Shown in pieces: positions 9,856-19,111 of a stretch of DNA of 64,000 bases. Both the position numbers and the translations under genes were made by a program. Each line of letters begins with the position of its first letter. The first letter of the stretch is position 1. The notes beneath the pieces were generated by a model that saw nothing but the letters and a program-made list of their open reading frames with translations, made no database searches and was not told the DNA's origin. The DNA is from CAVXTT01 sp963764685. Its GTDB lineage: Bacteria; Bacteroidota; Ignavibacteria; Ignavibacteriales; Ignavibacteriaceae. The DNA lies in NCBI GenBank assembly GCA_963764685.1, contig CAVXTT010000021.1, positions 186,001-250,000 of the forward strand, written 5' to 3'.

Positions 9856-9940
9856 ACTATCGTACCATCGTACCATCGTACCATCGTACCATCGCACTAT
9901 CGTACCATCGCACCATCGTACCTATCGCACACTATCGTAC
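9856..9940 (-). repeat. Octamer array, inverse orientation (C(C/T)ATCG(T/C)A x about 10)
   Basis: About ten near-perfect 8-bp units on the plus strand, the reverse complement of the 9366-9432 units. The array begins right after the histidine kinase stop at 9942 when read on the minus strand, so its orientation relative to the upstream gene is the same as for EamA. Confidence 0.9.
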
Positions 9941-9941
9941 T

Positions 9942-11320
9942 TTAATTAAACGGCAAGGTAATGAGGAAACACGCCCCCGGATTCTCCGGTGTGCCTATTG
10001 CTGAAGGGCTTTGGACAGATACTTTACCTCCGTGGCTTTCAATTATTTTCTTTACTATTGATAAGCCCAATCCGGAGCCCTCGTAATGCTTATGTTTTAT
10101 ATTTGAGGCTCTGTAAAAATCCTTGAATATATGATCTATATCTTCGGGGGGGATACCTATTCCGTTATCGCAGAAGGTGATGCGGATTGATTCGGGGTTC
10201 TCTATAATCTCAATATTAACGATACCGCTTTCCGGAATGTACTTGAGAGCATTGCCGATCAGATTTGAGAATGCAATTTCAAGAAGGAAGCTATCGCCCG
10301 GGATTGTCCTTTTCTCTTCTCTCTTATCAAGATAATTCAATGTAACATTTTTATTCTGGAAATTTATCCTCTGGTTTGAGATAAGGGGACAAAGTACATC
10401 GCTGACCTGGATTTCCTCTTTGTTTATTTCATTTAACAATCTGAGTCGGCTTATCTTAAGTATATTATTTATCATCTGTATGGCTTCGGTGGATCTTTGC
10501 TTTGCCCGTTGAAGCTTCTCTTCAATCTGATCATTAACAGGTCCAAGGAATTTTTGTAAAATAAGATCAAGATATGAATGAATAGCAGTAAGCGGAGTTT
10601 TAATCTCGTGCACCACTCCGATTATATATTTCTGCTTATCAACTTCCGCAAGCTCAAGCTTATCAAGTGATTCCACCAGTGCCTGCTCATTCTTATAAAG
10701 CTGCTTGGCAATCCTGTTTGCAAGCAGAACACTTACAATAATTACAAAGGCGAATACCCCCAGCATAGCCGTTATATAAGGATAGCTCTGGTATAAGGGC
10801 TGGGGGAGAAATCCTGTAATTGAATAATGCGGGATCACCCCGTTATATTCCAGGTAAACCATTATAGAAACAATAGCGATTATTAATACCGCGATAGAAT
10901 AAATAACAATTCCCGGAAGAATAAGACTGCCGATGATCATATGGAAAATGAACAGCATCAGAAGGGGTGATTCAATGCTTCCGGTAAAATGAAGCAGCAG
11001 TGATGAGTGATATCAGATCCAATAACATCTGGATGAGGGAAAGGTGGATCGGATTAAATTTATCCGGGGCACAGACAATAAATCTTCTCAGCCAGTGAAG
11101 TACAATATTATATACTAATATTGCCACAGTGACGGCAATGATTGCATTTTCCTGCCCGGTCTGCAGTTTGAAGTCAAGCAGGGATTCGATTGAAAGCAGC
11201 AGCAGGGCAAGTACTGCCGGCGGTTCCATATCTCAGCTTAATGAACCAGAGATTCCTGGTTCTGATCGCATCCCAGAACTCATCATAGTGATGAGCCCAG
11301 GAAGGTATTAATGTAATCAT
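9942..11320 (-). CDS. Membrane-anchored sensor histidine kinase (two frameshifts)
   Basis: Two-component sensor kinase. The N-terminus was found by following frames: MITLIPSWAHHYDEFWDAIR from ATG at 11320, a shift near 11215 into VLALLLLSIESLLDFK, and a second near 10990 into HFTGSIESPLLMLFIFHM. Joined, this gives about six TM helices (residues 30-215). HisKA follows (VVHEIKTPLTAIHSYLDL, with the phospho-accepting His), then HATPase_c: N box GNALKYIPESG, D box FCDNGIGIPPEDI, G box GSGLGLSIVKKIIESHGG. It lies downstream of the hydrogenase operon but after a terminator, so it may have its own promoter. The response regulator at 14965-15345 is the nearest possible partner. Confidence 0.85.
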
Positions 11321-11355
11321 CAGCTTACAAAATAAATTCCCGAAAATTTAAAATA

Positions 11356-11384
11356 AAGAGATGGATTCAATGAATCCATCTCTT
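11356..11384 (-). terminator. Rho-independent-type terminator after hydA
   Basis: A 14-bp near-perfect palindrome (AAGAGATGGATTCA / TGAATCCATCTCTT) lies 10 nt past the hydA stop on the minus strand and is followed by TTTATTTT. It separates the hydrogenase genes from the histidine kinase. Confidence 0.7.
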
Positions 11385-11393
11385 ATCAATTAT

Positions 11394-13272
11394 TTAGGAA
11401 ATATATTTTCCTCTTTTTGTGTAGTGAGTATGAAGAAGCTTATGTGAAAGCTTGCCGCAGGGTCCCTCAGTAAGGAATTTCTCATAAATATACTTGACAT
11501 AAGGATTATCGTGAGATTTCCTTATAGGCAGTGATTCTTCCTCTGCATAGATTGCCTGTGCACGTTTTGTTCTTATTTCCTCTGAAGTAGGAATGGGCTG
11601 TCCTCCTCCGCCAATACATCCGCCGGGACAAGCCATTATCTCAACAAAGTGATATCCTGTCAAGCTCACCGCTCTTAAGCATTTCCATTACTTTCTTTGC
11701 ATTAGCGGTTCCGTGAGCAACAAGGAACTTCACTTCAACTCCTTCAAGGAATTTATAATCGGGCACACAGTTTTCAAGTTTGACCGAGGCTTCCTTTATT
11801 CCTTCAAATCCGCGGCAGGGCATAATGCGCAGATTCTCAAAAGGAACTTCTCTGCCGGTTACTAATTCATAAACCGTACGCAGGGCAGCTTCCATAACTC
11901 CGCCTGTAGCACCGAATATAAGACCTGCACCGGATGCTTCGCCAAACGGATCGTCAAAATCGGATTTAGGCATTTCAGGAAGATAAATTCCTGCTTCCTT
12001 AATCATCTTTGCCATTTCTCTTGTCGTTAAGCCGTAATCAACATCCTTATAACCGGATGAATACATTTCAGGTCTGTTGCATTCAAACTTTTTAGCCGAG
12101 CAGGGCATCAGAGCTACGGTAACAATATCCGCCGGATCTATTCCTGCTTCTTTGGCATAGAATGTTTTTATTACAGAACCGAACATCTGCTGGGGTGACT
12201 TTGCAGTTGAGAGATAATCGAGGTATTCCGGATAAAAATGTTCGATATACTTAACCCAGCCGGGTGAGCAGGATGTAAACTGGGGAAGTTTTACCGAAGT
12301 ATCCTTGTCTACAATAGCTGCTTTTAACTTGTGAAGAAGTTCGGTTCCTTCTTCAATTATGGTAAGATCAGCAGTAAAGTTTGTATCGAATACTTTATCA
12401 TAACCGATTCTTTTAAGAGCAGTATTCAGCTCACGGGTAAATGATACACCCGGTTCAATACCAAACTCTTCACCGATAGCTGCGCGGGGTGACGGTGCTG
12501 TCTGAATAACAACGTGTTTTTTAGGATCATCGATTGCTTCCCATATCTCATCGCTTGGATCATTTGCATGCAGGGCACCGGTTGGACACCTGTTAATACA
12601 CTGTCCGCAGTTTATACAAATAACTTCCGCAAGCGGTTTATCCAGGAATGTTCCGATATAAGTTTCGTGACCCCTGTTAATTGCTTCAAGAACTCCAACT
12701 TCCTGAAGATCTATACATGTGCGTACACATCTTTTGCACAGCACGCATTTACTCATATCTCTGATAACAGATGGAGATGATTTATCGATGGGGAATCTTC
12801 CCTCTTTAACGTGACCGAATGTATAATAATCTACGCCGTATTCTTTTGCAAGCGACTGCAGTTCACAGTTCTCATTTCTGAAACAGCTGTAGCATTCACC
12901 GTGATGCTCGCTTAACAGAAGATCTACAATATGTCTCCTTGCTTTTCTGACCATCGGGGTGGATGTATGTATTTTAATCGGTGAGGTAATAGGGAATGAA
13001 CAGGCTGTCTGCAGTGTCCTCATTCCTTCGACTTCAACAACACAGATCCTGCATACTCCGGCAACACAAAGATCCGGGTGATGGCATAGTGTGGGTATAT
13101 GTATCTGGTTTTGTTTACATGCATCGAGTATCGTTGAACCGAACGGTACTGCTACTTTCTTTTCATTTATCTGAACTGTTACAGTTCCGCCTATCATTGT
13201 AATATCTTCCGGTCTTTGAATTTTATGCGGCTGCTGGCTTACCGGAATTCTTGTATTAATGCGCCTTGCCAT
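11394..13272 (-). CDS. hydA: NADH-linked [FeFe]-hydrogenase catalytic subunit HydA/HndD (one frameshift)
   Basis: Cytosolic H2-evolving or H2-oxidising subunit, about 626 residues. Order of parts: a plant-type [2Fe-2S] domain (TLCHHPDLCVAGVCRICVVE); a His/Cys cluster segment (HHGECYSCFRNENCELQ); two [4Fe-4S] motifs (CVLCKRCVRTC, CINCGQCINRCP); the H-cluster domain with L1 TSCSPGW (about residue 332), L2 MPCSAKKFE (about 388) and L3 MACPGGCIGGGGQP (about 545); and a small-subunit tail ending LLHTHYTKRGKYIS. The frame shifts near 11655, between ELDRIS and LTGYHFVEIMACPGG. ATG at 13272 is chosen because of the GGAGGG site and MARRINT start; longer upstream reading is the neighbouring gene in another frame. 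It overlaps the NuoF-like gene by 17 nt. Confidence 0.95.
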
Positions 13273-14481
13273 TGTTCCCTCCGTTTCTGCTGGTATGGAA
13301 TATTTCTTCTTTAAAGTTCTCCAGAATTGATATGAAAGAATTGGGACTGGATTGTCCGAGCCCGCATTTTGAAGCAAGCTGCATAGTCCTTCCAAGGTCC
13401 TTAATGGTATTTACATATGCAAATGTATAAGTACCCTTCTCAATCCTTTCAACACATTCCAGCAGTTTTACATTTCCGATCCTGCAGGGAGTACATTGTC
13501 CGCAGGACTCTTCTACAAAGAATTCCATAAAGTTTTTGAGTACGTGAAGCATATTTCTGCTTTCGTTGAATACTATTACCGATCCTCCGGTAGCAACATC
13601 TTCGTAAGCGATCTTCCTGTGTGAACTGTGATTTGGGTATACAGAATCCGGAAGCTCCTCCGATCTGGACAGCCTTGGTATTCCGGGCACCGACAAGATC
13701 CAGTAGTTCCTGGATTGTAAGTCCCCAGGCAACTTCATATACACCGGGAAATTCACAGTCGCCGGAGACAGAAAATAATTTTGATCCTGATGATTTATCT
13801 GTACCGAACTTCTTAAACCACCCGCCTCCCTTGGTAACGATATGAGCAGCAGAGGCAAGGGTTTCACAGTTATTGACTGCTGTAGGATAGCCGAGATAAC
13901 CTGTATCTACAGGATACGGGGGACGGTTACGGGGTTCACCTCTGTAGCCTTCCAGCGATTCTATAAGTGCAGTTTCCTCGCCGCATACATAAGCGCCGGA
14001 TCCTAATCTGATAGAGATATCGTAATCAAATCCTTTTTTACCTAATATATTTTTACCGAGAAGATTATCCTTCCGCATTTCTGCCAAGGTAGTCTTCAAG
14101 GGATTCAAGCATATATTCATATTCACCGCGGAGATATACAATACCGGTTTTAGCCCCGGTAGTAAATCCTCCGATAACCATTCCGTCGAATATTAATTCG
14201 GGATATTCAAGAAGCAGAACTCTGTCCTTAAATGTACCCGGTTCACCTTCATCGGCATTGCACACAATAAACTTCTTATCTGCAATTGCGGCAGCAGTAA
14301 GCATCCATTTGGTGGATGTAGGGAAACCAGCACCGCCGCGTCCTTTTAATTTTGATTCTTTAAGCTCAAAGAGAACTTCTTCCCTTCCTATCTCAAGAGC
14401 TTTTTTGATTCCTTCACCACGGGTGTAAGGAGAAAACAGAACCGGACCGGTTCTTTTTTTCTTTATAGAATTATTTTTCAT
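13256..14481 (-). CDS. hydB: NuoF-like NADH-binding flavoprotein subunit of the hydrogenase (HydB/HndC; two frameshifts)
   Basis: Transfers electrons between NADH and the HydA iron-sulfur chain. FMN/NADH motifs are KGRGGAGFPTSTKW (about residue 47) and GAYVCGEETALIESLEGYRG. The [4Fe-4S] ligand block is CGQCTPCRIG, with the fourth Cys in SKCGLGQ. Frames change near 14080 (after YLGRNAE, before MRKDNLLG) and near 13640 (after GGASGFCIP, before KIAYEDVATGG). Joined length is about 408 residues, i.e. only the NuoF core. The N-terminal thioredoxin-like [2Fe-2S] and C-terminal two-cluster ferredoxin domains known from several bifurcating HydB/HndC proteins are absent. Confidence 0.92.
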
Positions 14482-14488
14482 TTTCTCC

Positions 14489-14962
14489 TCATTTGATTTC
14501 GTTTAATATTTTGACTGCCTGTTCGGGGTCAAGGTTTGTGTATACTTTCTCGTTAACGAGCATAGCAGGACCCTGATCGCACATCCCGAGGCAGTTAGTA
14601 AATTCAAGAGAGATCCGGTTATCCGGTGTTGTCTGACCAAAAGATATCCCCAGCTCCCTTTCAATTGCCTTCTCCAGCCTATCCTTTCCCATCAGGTCGC
14701 AGGATATAGTTCTGCAGAGGCGGACAATATTCCTTCCCTGCGGTTTTGAATGCAGGAAAGAATAAAATGTAATAACACTATGGACTTCAACAGGATGGAT
14801 ATTCATTAATCTTGCAATTTCCTGCTGAGCGAAATCTGATACGTATTTATGTTTCCTCTGGACAGCCTGCAGGATCTGCAGCAGTGCAGACCTGTCGCTT
14901 CCGTAGGTTTTAACAAGCCCTTCGATCTCTTCCGACAGGGCATTTATTTCCATCACAAGCAT
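14489..14962 (-). CDS. hydC: NuoE-like [2Fe-2S] subunit of the hydrogenase (HydC/HndA)
   Basis: Thioredoxin-fold [2Fe-2S] protein of the NuoE family, the third subunit of the trimeric NADH-linked hydrogenase. 157 residues. A helical N-terminal part contains RHKYVSDFAQQEIARLMNIH and the NuoE segment VEVHSVITFYSFLHSKPQGR. Cluster ligands are in CRTISC and TNCLGMCDQGPAM. ATG at 14962 has a GAGGT site that overlaps the stop of the upstream response regulator. It lies 7 nt before the NuoF-like gene. Confidence 0.93.
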   Translation of the reverse strand: MLVMEINALSEEIEGLVKTYGSDRSALLQILQAVQRKHKYVSDFAQQEIARLMNIHPVEVHSVITFYSFLHSKPQGRNIVRLCRTISCDLMGKDRLEKAIERELGISFGQTTPDNRISLEFTNCLGMCDQGPAMLVNEKVYTNLDPEQAVKILNEIK

Positions 14963-14964
14963 CG

Positions 14965-15345
14965 TTACCTCGCAATCTGCATATGGAGAAGTTTCTCAAC
15001 CTTTGATATCAGCTCATCAGGTGATATAGGTTTTTCGACAAATTCGTCTACGGGCACCATTTCTCCTATGCCGAAATCCATTCCAATTGCCTTGGAGATT
15101 GATGTATACATAAGAATAGGTGTTTTAATTTTTTCCTTCCTGAATTTCTGGGCAAGGAAAAAACCATCATCCGGCTCGTTCATCATAACATCGAGTATGA
15201 TCAGATCCGGCTGCTTTTGTTTTACTGCTTTATATCCGTCATCGGGATTTGTAGCCGTATATACCTCGAAACCTTTAGATGTCAGGACCAAACTGCTGGC
15301 ATCAAGAATATCGGGATCATCGTCTATAATTACTATCTTTGGCAT
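14965..15345 (-). CDS. Single-domain response regulator (CheY-like), first gene of the hydrogenase operon
   Basis: 126 residues, receiver domain only: acidic pocket IVIIDDDPDILDASS, phospho-acceptor Asp in LIILDVMM, switch Thr/Ser in MYTSISK and the conserved Lys in FVEKPISPDELI. No DNA-binding output domain. It ends 2 nt before the NuoE-like gene and so is almost certainly co-transcribed with the hydrogenase, suggesting phosphorelay control or protein-protein regulation of H2 metabolism. The histidine kinase at 9942-11320 is a candidate partner. ATG at 15345 follows an AAAGGT site. Confidence 0.92.
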   Translation of the reverse strand: MPKIVIIDDDPDILDASSLVLTSKGFEVYTATNPDDGYKAVKQKQPDLIILDVMMNEPDDGFFLAQKFRKEKIKTPILMYTSISKAIGMDFGIGEMVPVDEFVEKPISPDELISKVEKLLHMQIAR

Positions 15346-15388
15346 TAGTGACCTTTTGTGTTGTTATTAGTGAGTTTAAGAATTTATT

Positions 15389-15417
15389 AAACTGCCGCGC
15401 TATTAGCGCGGCAGTTT
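15389..15417. terminator. Strong bidirectional-type terminator
   Basis: AAACTGCCGCGCT and AGCGCGGCAGTTT form a perfect 13-bp GC-rich stem with a 3-nt loop. It ends 7 nt before the 3' end of the minus-strand C25 peptidase gene (15425), so it terminates that gene. It also insulates the hydrogenase operon promoter, which begins just beyond. Confidence 0.88.
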
Positions 15418-15424
15418 TATCCTT

Positions 15425-18400
15425 TTATTTAATAAGCGTCATTTTTTTTATGTTCCTGAATTGCTGTTTCCCTGAGAGTGCCTTTGCATCCATCAAAAGA
15501 ATATATAAGCCGGATGAGTACCGGGCAGCATTCCAATTAAATGTATAATAACCTTCATCAATAATATTGTCTGCAAGTACTGCGATCTCCTCACCGAGCA
15601 GGTTAAATACCGAAAGCCGTACATTACTTTGCTCAGGAACGGCAAACTTAATTGTTGTCGAAGGATTAAAAGGATTCGGATAGTTCTGTGAAAGACTGAA
15701 TTTATCCGGTCCGTTAACATCAACTTCAATTATTCTGCTTAATTGTATTGTACCATTCAGATCGATCTGCTGAAGCCTGTAGACCTGCTTTCCGGTTTTG
15801 CTTACTCTTTCAGTGAAGGAGTAGGCGGACATTTCAGTAGTTGTCCCCTTGCCGTTAATGAACTTTAAGGACTGCCATACATCATTTACCTGTTTATCGA
15901 TCTGGAACCCTTTATTATTTGTTTCAGTTTGTGTAGTCCACTCAATAATTACCTGATCTTCAGAGCTTCTTGCTTCAATACCCGAAAGCTCAACAGGTGT
16001 TCCATCCCATACATACATAACAATAGGAATTGTTACTGCGGGAGTAACAGGATCATTAGAATGGATTATGAAGTCCATCGAATACTGACCAAGTTCGAGT
16101 CCGTCGCTGTTCAATGTAAGCTGTATAGCAACTGAATTGCCGTTATATATGCAGCCGGCATTAACAGAAGGTTCAAGCCAGTCGGGCTCTGCAGAGAACT
16201 GAAGAGCAAGATCATTAGCCAGGTATGCAGCACCATTTACAACCTGCAGACCATCAGTGCCTGTCTGATTTTCAATTCCAACTGTACATGATGTTGAAGT
16301 TCCCGAGATGGTCTTGTAGTATACCATTATCTTGCCGCTCTTGTAAAGAATTACCTGGAAAGTGAACGGCCCGGTAGTAGCTGAATATCCCGGCCAGTTG
16401 TGATACTGTATAATGAACCTGTTAGTTTCTTGTTTGTAATAAACCTTACCTGTGGTTTTCCCGTCAAGATCATCCCAAATAGCTGCGATCATTCCATTAG
16501 GAGTTGAAGTTGATGGCAACGGGCCGTTTGTCATTGCAGCATCAGTAATGTCGGTAAAGCTCAGCCATCCGTTTGAAGATATCCAGAACTGTGTATAGGG
16601 TACTCCATAGAACTTAAAATTAAATCCAAGCTGGAATGGACCTGCTTTACCCTCATCAACAGCGGGCCAGGTACTGGTAGCTACCCAGTTGTTAACAAGT
16701 GTACCGGTAGTTGAAATATCCTCCCATATGAATTCCGGACCGTTAGGTTCATTACTGTCGATCCATTCATAACCGAAAAGATCAGGACCGCCGTGTCCCA
16801 GAAAACTCATGCCATAATCATTATCGATCTGTCCCTTTTCATAAATATCTACAGGTTTATTTATAGGGATTAACCTGGTTGTTATACCATCCGGGAAAGT
16901 ATTATTGGCCAGTTCAATATTATAATCAAGTGTTGAGCCTGCAATAGAAACATTAGATAGAATTATTGTATCTATCTCGGTTTCATTCTGCAGCATCAGG
17001 CAATACATTGAATCTGTATTCACAGAGATCTGAGGTGCCGATAAAGTGACAGCTGAAGGAACATTAGACATTTCAGATACATTCCCCCATATATCTCTTG
17101 ATTTCATTGCGGCATAATATGTTGTAGTGAAAGGAAGACTGTCCAATGCATACGATCTTGCTATACCGGCTGAATCGGGTCCGCCGGGAATAATTATAGA
17201 GGGGGCATTATTAAACTGTGTATTATTTGTAATCGGTGTAGTTGAATATCTAAGATCATAGCTGACAACACCTCCGATTGATGAATCATATGGGGATGTC
17301 CAGTTCACTGTTAACGAATTAGATGTAGGAGTATTCAGAGCCAGATTAGTTATTTGAGCAGGCGCTGTTGAATCAGGAATAAGTCCAAATGTAAGCAGCA
17401 TTGTACAATCACCGAATATATTGTACTGCTCCATCATTTTTAATCCTTCTCCGCTGCTCCCCCCGTTAACATCCATTCCATACATAACGCCGTTAAAGCA
17501 GATACCTCCTACTGTTTGCCTCATTCTGTTTACCATGAGGTACATTGCGTGATACTGCATATCGAGAGGCGGAGTCCAGCTTGCATTGGTAGAGGAGCCG
17601 TAAACAGCAATAGCTCCTTTTGCATTAACGGAATCGCCTGCACGTATCCAGGCTTCCTCCATACATTCACCCATTGTAAAGTCACCGTTAAGGCAGGCAA
17701 CATCAATAATGAAAGGATTTTTATATCCGTTCGATAATGCGTGTATCTGTGAATTGCTGTATCCTGTTGTTCCCCAGGAAGTGCCTGAACCGTGACCTAT
17801 ATAATTCAGAACACTTCTTCCGTTATTCAATGCCGTGGTTACCTGTGTACTCGTGGCGCCGGGATCATAAATCTGATCTACATTAGTAAAGTACATTTGA
17901 CCCATCAGCATATCGCGGAGAGTATTGGCATATGTCCAGTCGGGCGGTGAACCTTCATTACTAGCTACGCCTGTTCCCTTTAAGTACCAGGCTGCGCCTG
18001 CTCCTGTATCAGGATACTTTTCATAGCGGATAAATTTCCATAGAACATAAGATAAGTTGGCAGCACTGGTCGGTGATATCCTGGAGATATATGCATCCGG
18101 ATAAGCATCAGTACCTGCCAGTTTTACATAGCACGGATCTGATGGAGCGCCTTCATATACACCATTCAATGTTGGGATCTGGGCTGCTTCACCTATCAGA
18201 ATTATATAAGTTAATCCTTCAGTAGAATTGTAAAGATTCTGGATATAAGTCTTAATAGCCGCCGATCCGCTTCCTGTCTGAGTAGGATACTCTGCAAGAA
18301 GCGTAGGAATGCCTCTTTCAACTTTCCAGTTATAGAAAGGAGTGATTGTCGATGCAAACGCAGCAGGATATATTATAAGCAGTCTGCCCGGTTCAGGTAT

Positions 18401-19102
18401 CGGCACATAATCGTAATTGGGGTAACCATAATTAACAAAGAGTGACTGATAAATATCACTGAAATCCTTGCTCACTCCTTTAAATGGCTGTATCCGGATC
18501 AACGGGTTTACTGCGGCAACTCCTGCATCCTGATATACTTCAATTCTTATACTGGTGCAGATCTTTAGTTCCTTTAAAGCAGGATTATACTGCATAGGAT
18601 TGAACTGAACTGTTAATCCTCTCAGATCCCTGACGATATAAGGAACATCAAGAGATACATTTTTCTCCGGATACCAGGTGTTAGTTTTATAGAACGGGTC
18701 AAAGGTATATGGAACTGATTCAGGATCTATATCCCTTGTAAAATGTCCTTTAGAAGGAGCAACGGGATCAGTTGTTATTGAGGTAAATTCCTGCTCCAGA
18801 ATTCTGAAGTTCATACCTGCAAGATCGGGTATTATAATACTTCTTCTCATCATAGGCAGCTGGGGAAATCCTTTTTCCATCAGCCGTACCATTCCGGGAA
18901 TATTATAATCGATGTATATTTCCCCATTAATTATCTTCTGCTCCTGTCTGTAGTCGCTGACTTTATATTCTATGATTGTACTGGTAGGGGTGGTACTCAG
19001 TACATTCAGCTGATAACCCTGTTCTGGAATGTATTGGGCATAGCTGCTTCCCATAAAGAAAAGAGCCAGGAAAACAATTAAACTAAAACTTAATTTTTTC
19101 AT
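15425..19102 (-). CDS. Secreted C25 (gingipain-like) cysteine peptidase with T9SS sorting domain, copy 1
   Basis: 1225-residue extracellular or surface-bound protease. Signal peptide MKKLSFSLIVFLALFFMGSSYA, an N-terminal propeptide-like region (to about 230), then the peptidase C25 domain (about 240-570) with the catalytic His in LNYIGHGSGTSWG (about residue 437) and Cys in VACLNGDFTMGEC (about residue 469). A fibronectin-III-like segment (about 580-690) and a beta-sandwich region starting GYEWIDSNEPNGPEFIWED follow. The C-terminal T9SS domain carries FSLSQNYPNPFNPSTTIKF and ends MTLIK. Substrate unknown; gingipains cut after Arg or Lys, which cannot be assumed here. It lies 9 nt after copy 2, probably in one transcript. 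Confidence 0.92.
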   Translation of the reverse strand: MKKLSFSLIVFLALFFMGSSYAQYIPEQGYQLNVLSTTPTSTIIEYKVSDYRQEQKIINGEIYIDYNIPGMVRLMEKGFPQLPMMRRSIIIPDLAGMNFRILEQEFTSITTDPVAPSKGHFTRDIDPESVPYTFDPFYKTNTWYPEKNVSLDVPYIVRDLRGLTVQFNPMQYNPALKELKICTSIRIEVYQDAGVAAVNPLIRIQPFKGVSKDFSDIYQSLFVNYGYPNYDYVPIPEPGRLLIIYPAAFASTITPFYNWKVERGIPTLLAEYPTQTGSGSAAIKTYIQNLYNSTEGLTYIILIGEAAQIPTLNGVYEGAPSDPCYVKLAGTDAYPDAYISRISPTSAANLSYVLWKFIRYEKYPDTGAGAAWYLKGTGVASNEGSPPDWTYANTLRDMLMGQMYFTNVDQIYDPGATSTQVTTALNNGRSVLNYIGHGSGTSWGTTGYSNSQIHALSNGYKNPFIIDVACLNGDFTMGECMEEAWIRAGDSVNAKGAIAVYGSSTNASWTPPLDMQYHAMYLMVNRMRQTVGGICFNGVMYGMDVNGGSSGEGLKMMEQYNIFGDCTMLLTFGLIPDSTAPAQITNLALNTPTSNSLTVNWTSPYDSSIGGVVSYDLRYSTTPITNNTQFNNAPSIIIPGGPDSAGIARSYALDSLPFTTTYYAAMKSRDIWGNVSEMSNVPSAVTLSAPQISVNTDSMYCLMLQNETEIDTIILSNVSIAGSTLDYNIELANNTFPDGITTRLIPINKPVDIYEKGQIDNDYGMSFLGHGGPDLFGYEWIDSNEPNGPEFIWEDISTTGTLVNNWVATSTWPAVDEGKAGPFQLGFNFKFYGVPYTQFWISSNGWLSFTDITDAAMTNGPLPSTSTPNGMIAAIWDDLDGKTTGKVYYKQETNRFIIQYHNWPGYSATTGPFTFQVILYKSGKIMVYYKTISGTSTSCTVGIENQTGTDGLQVVNGAAYLANDLALQFSAEPDWLEPSVNAGCIYNGNSVAIQLTLNSDGLELGQYSMDFIIHSNDPVTPAVTIPIVMYVWDGTPVELSGIEARSSEDQVIIEWTTQTETNNKGFQIDKQVNDVWQSLKFINGKGTTTEMSAYSFTERVSKTGKQVYRLQQIDLNGTIQLSRIIEVDVNGPDKFSLSQNYPNPFNPSTTIKFAVPEQSNVRLSVFNLLGEEIAVLADNIIDEGYYTFNWNAARYSSGLYILLMDAKALSGKQQFRNIKKMTLIK

Positions 19103-19111
19103 TATAACTCC

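Noticed and set aside
9366..9940. Octamer arrays as a CRISPR array
   Set aside because: Units are 8 bp and contiguous, with no unique spacers and no cas gene nearby.
13273..13395. Extended HydA start upstream of 13272
   Set aside because: These codons are the NuoF-like gene read in another frame; MARRINT with GGAGGG is a natural start.
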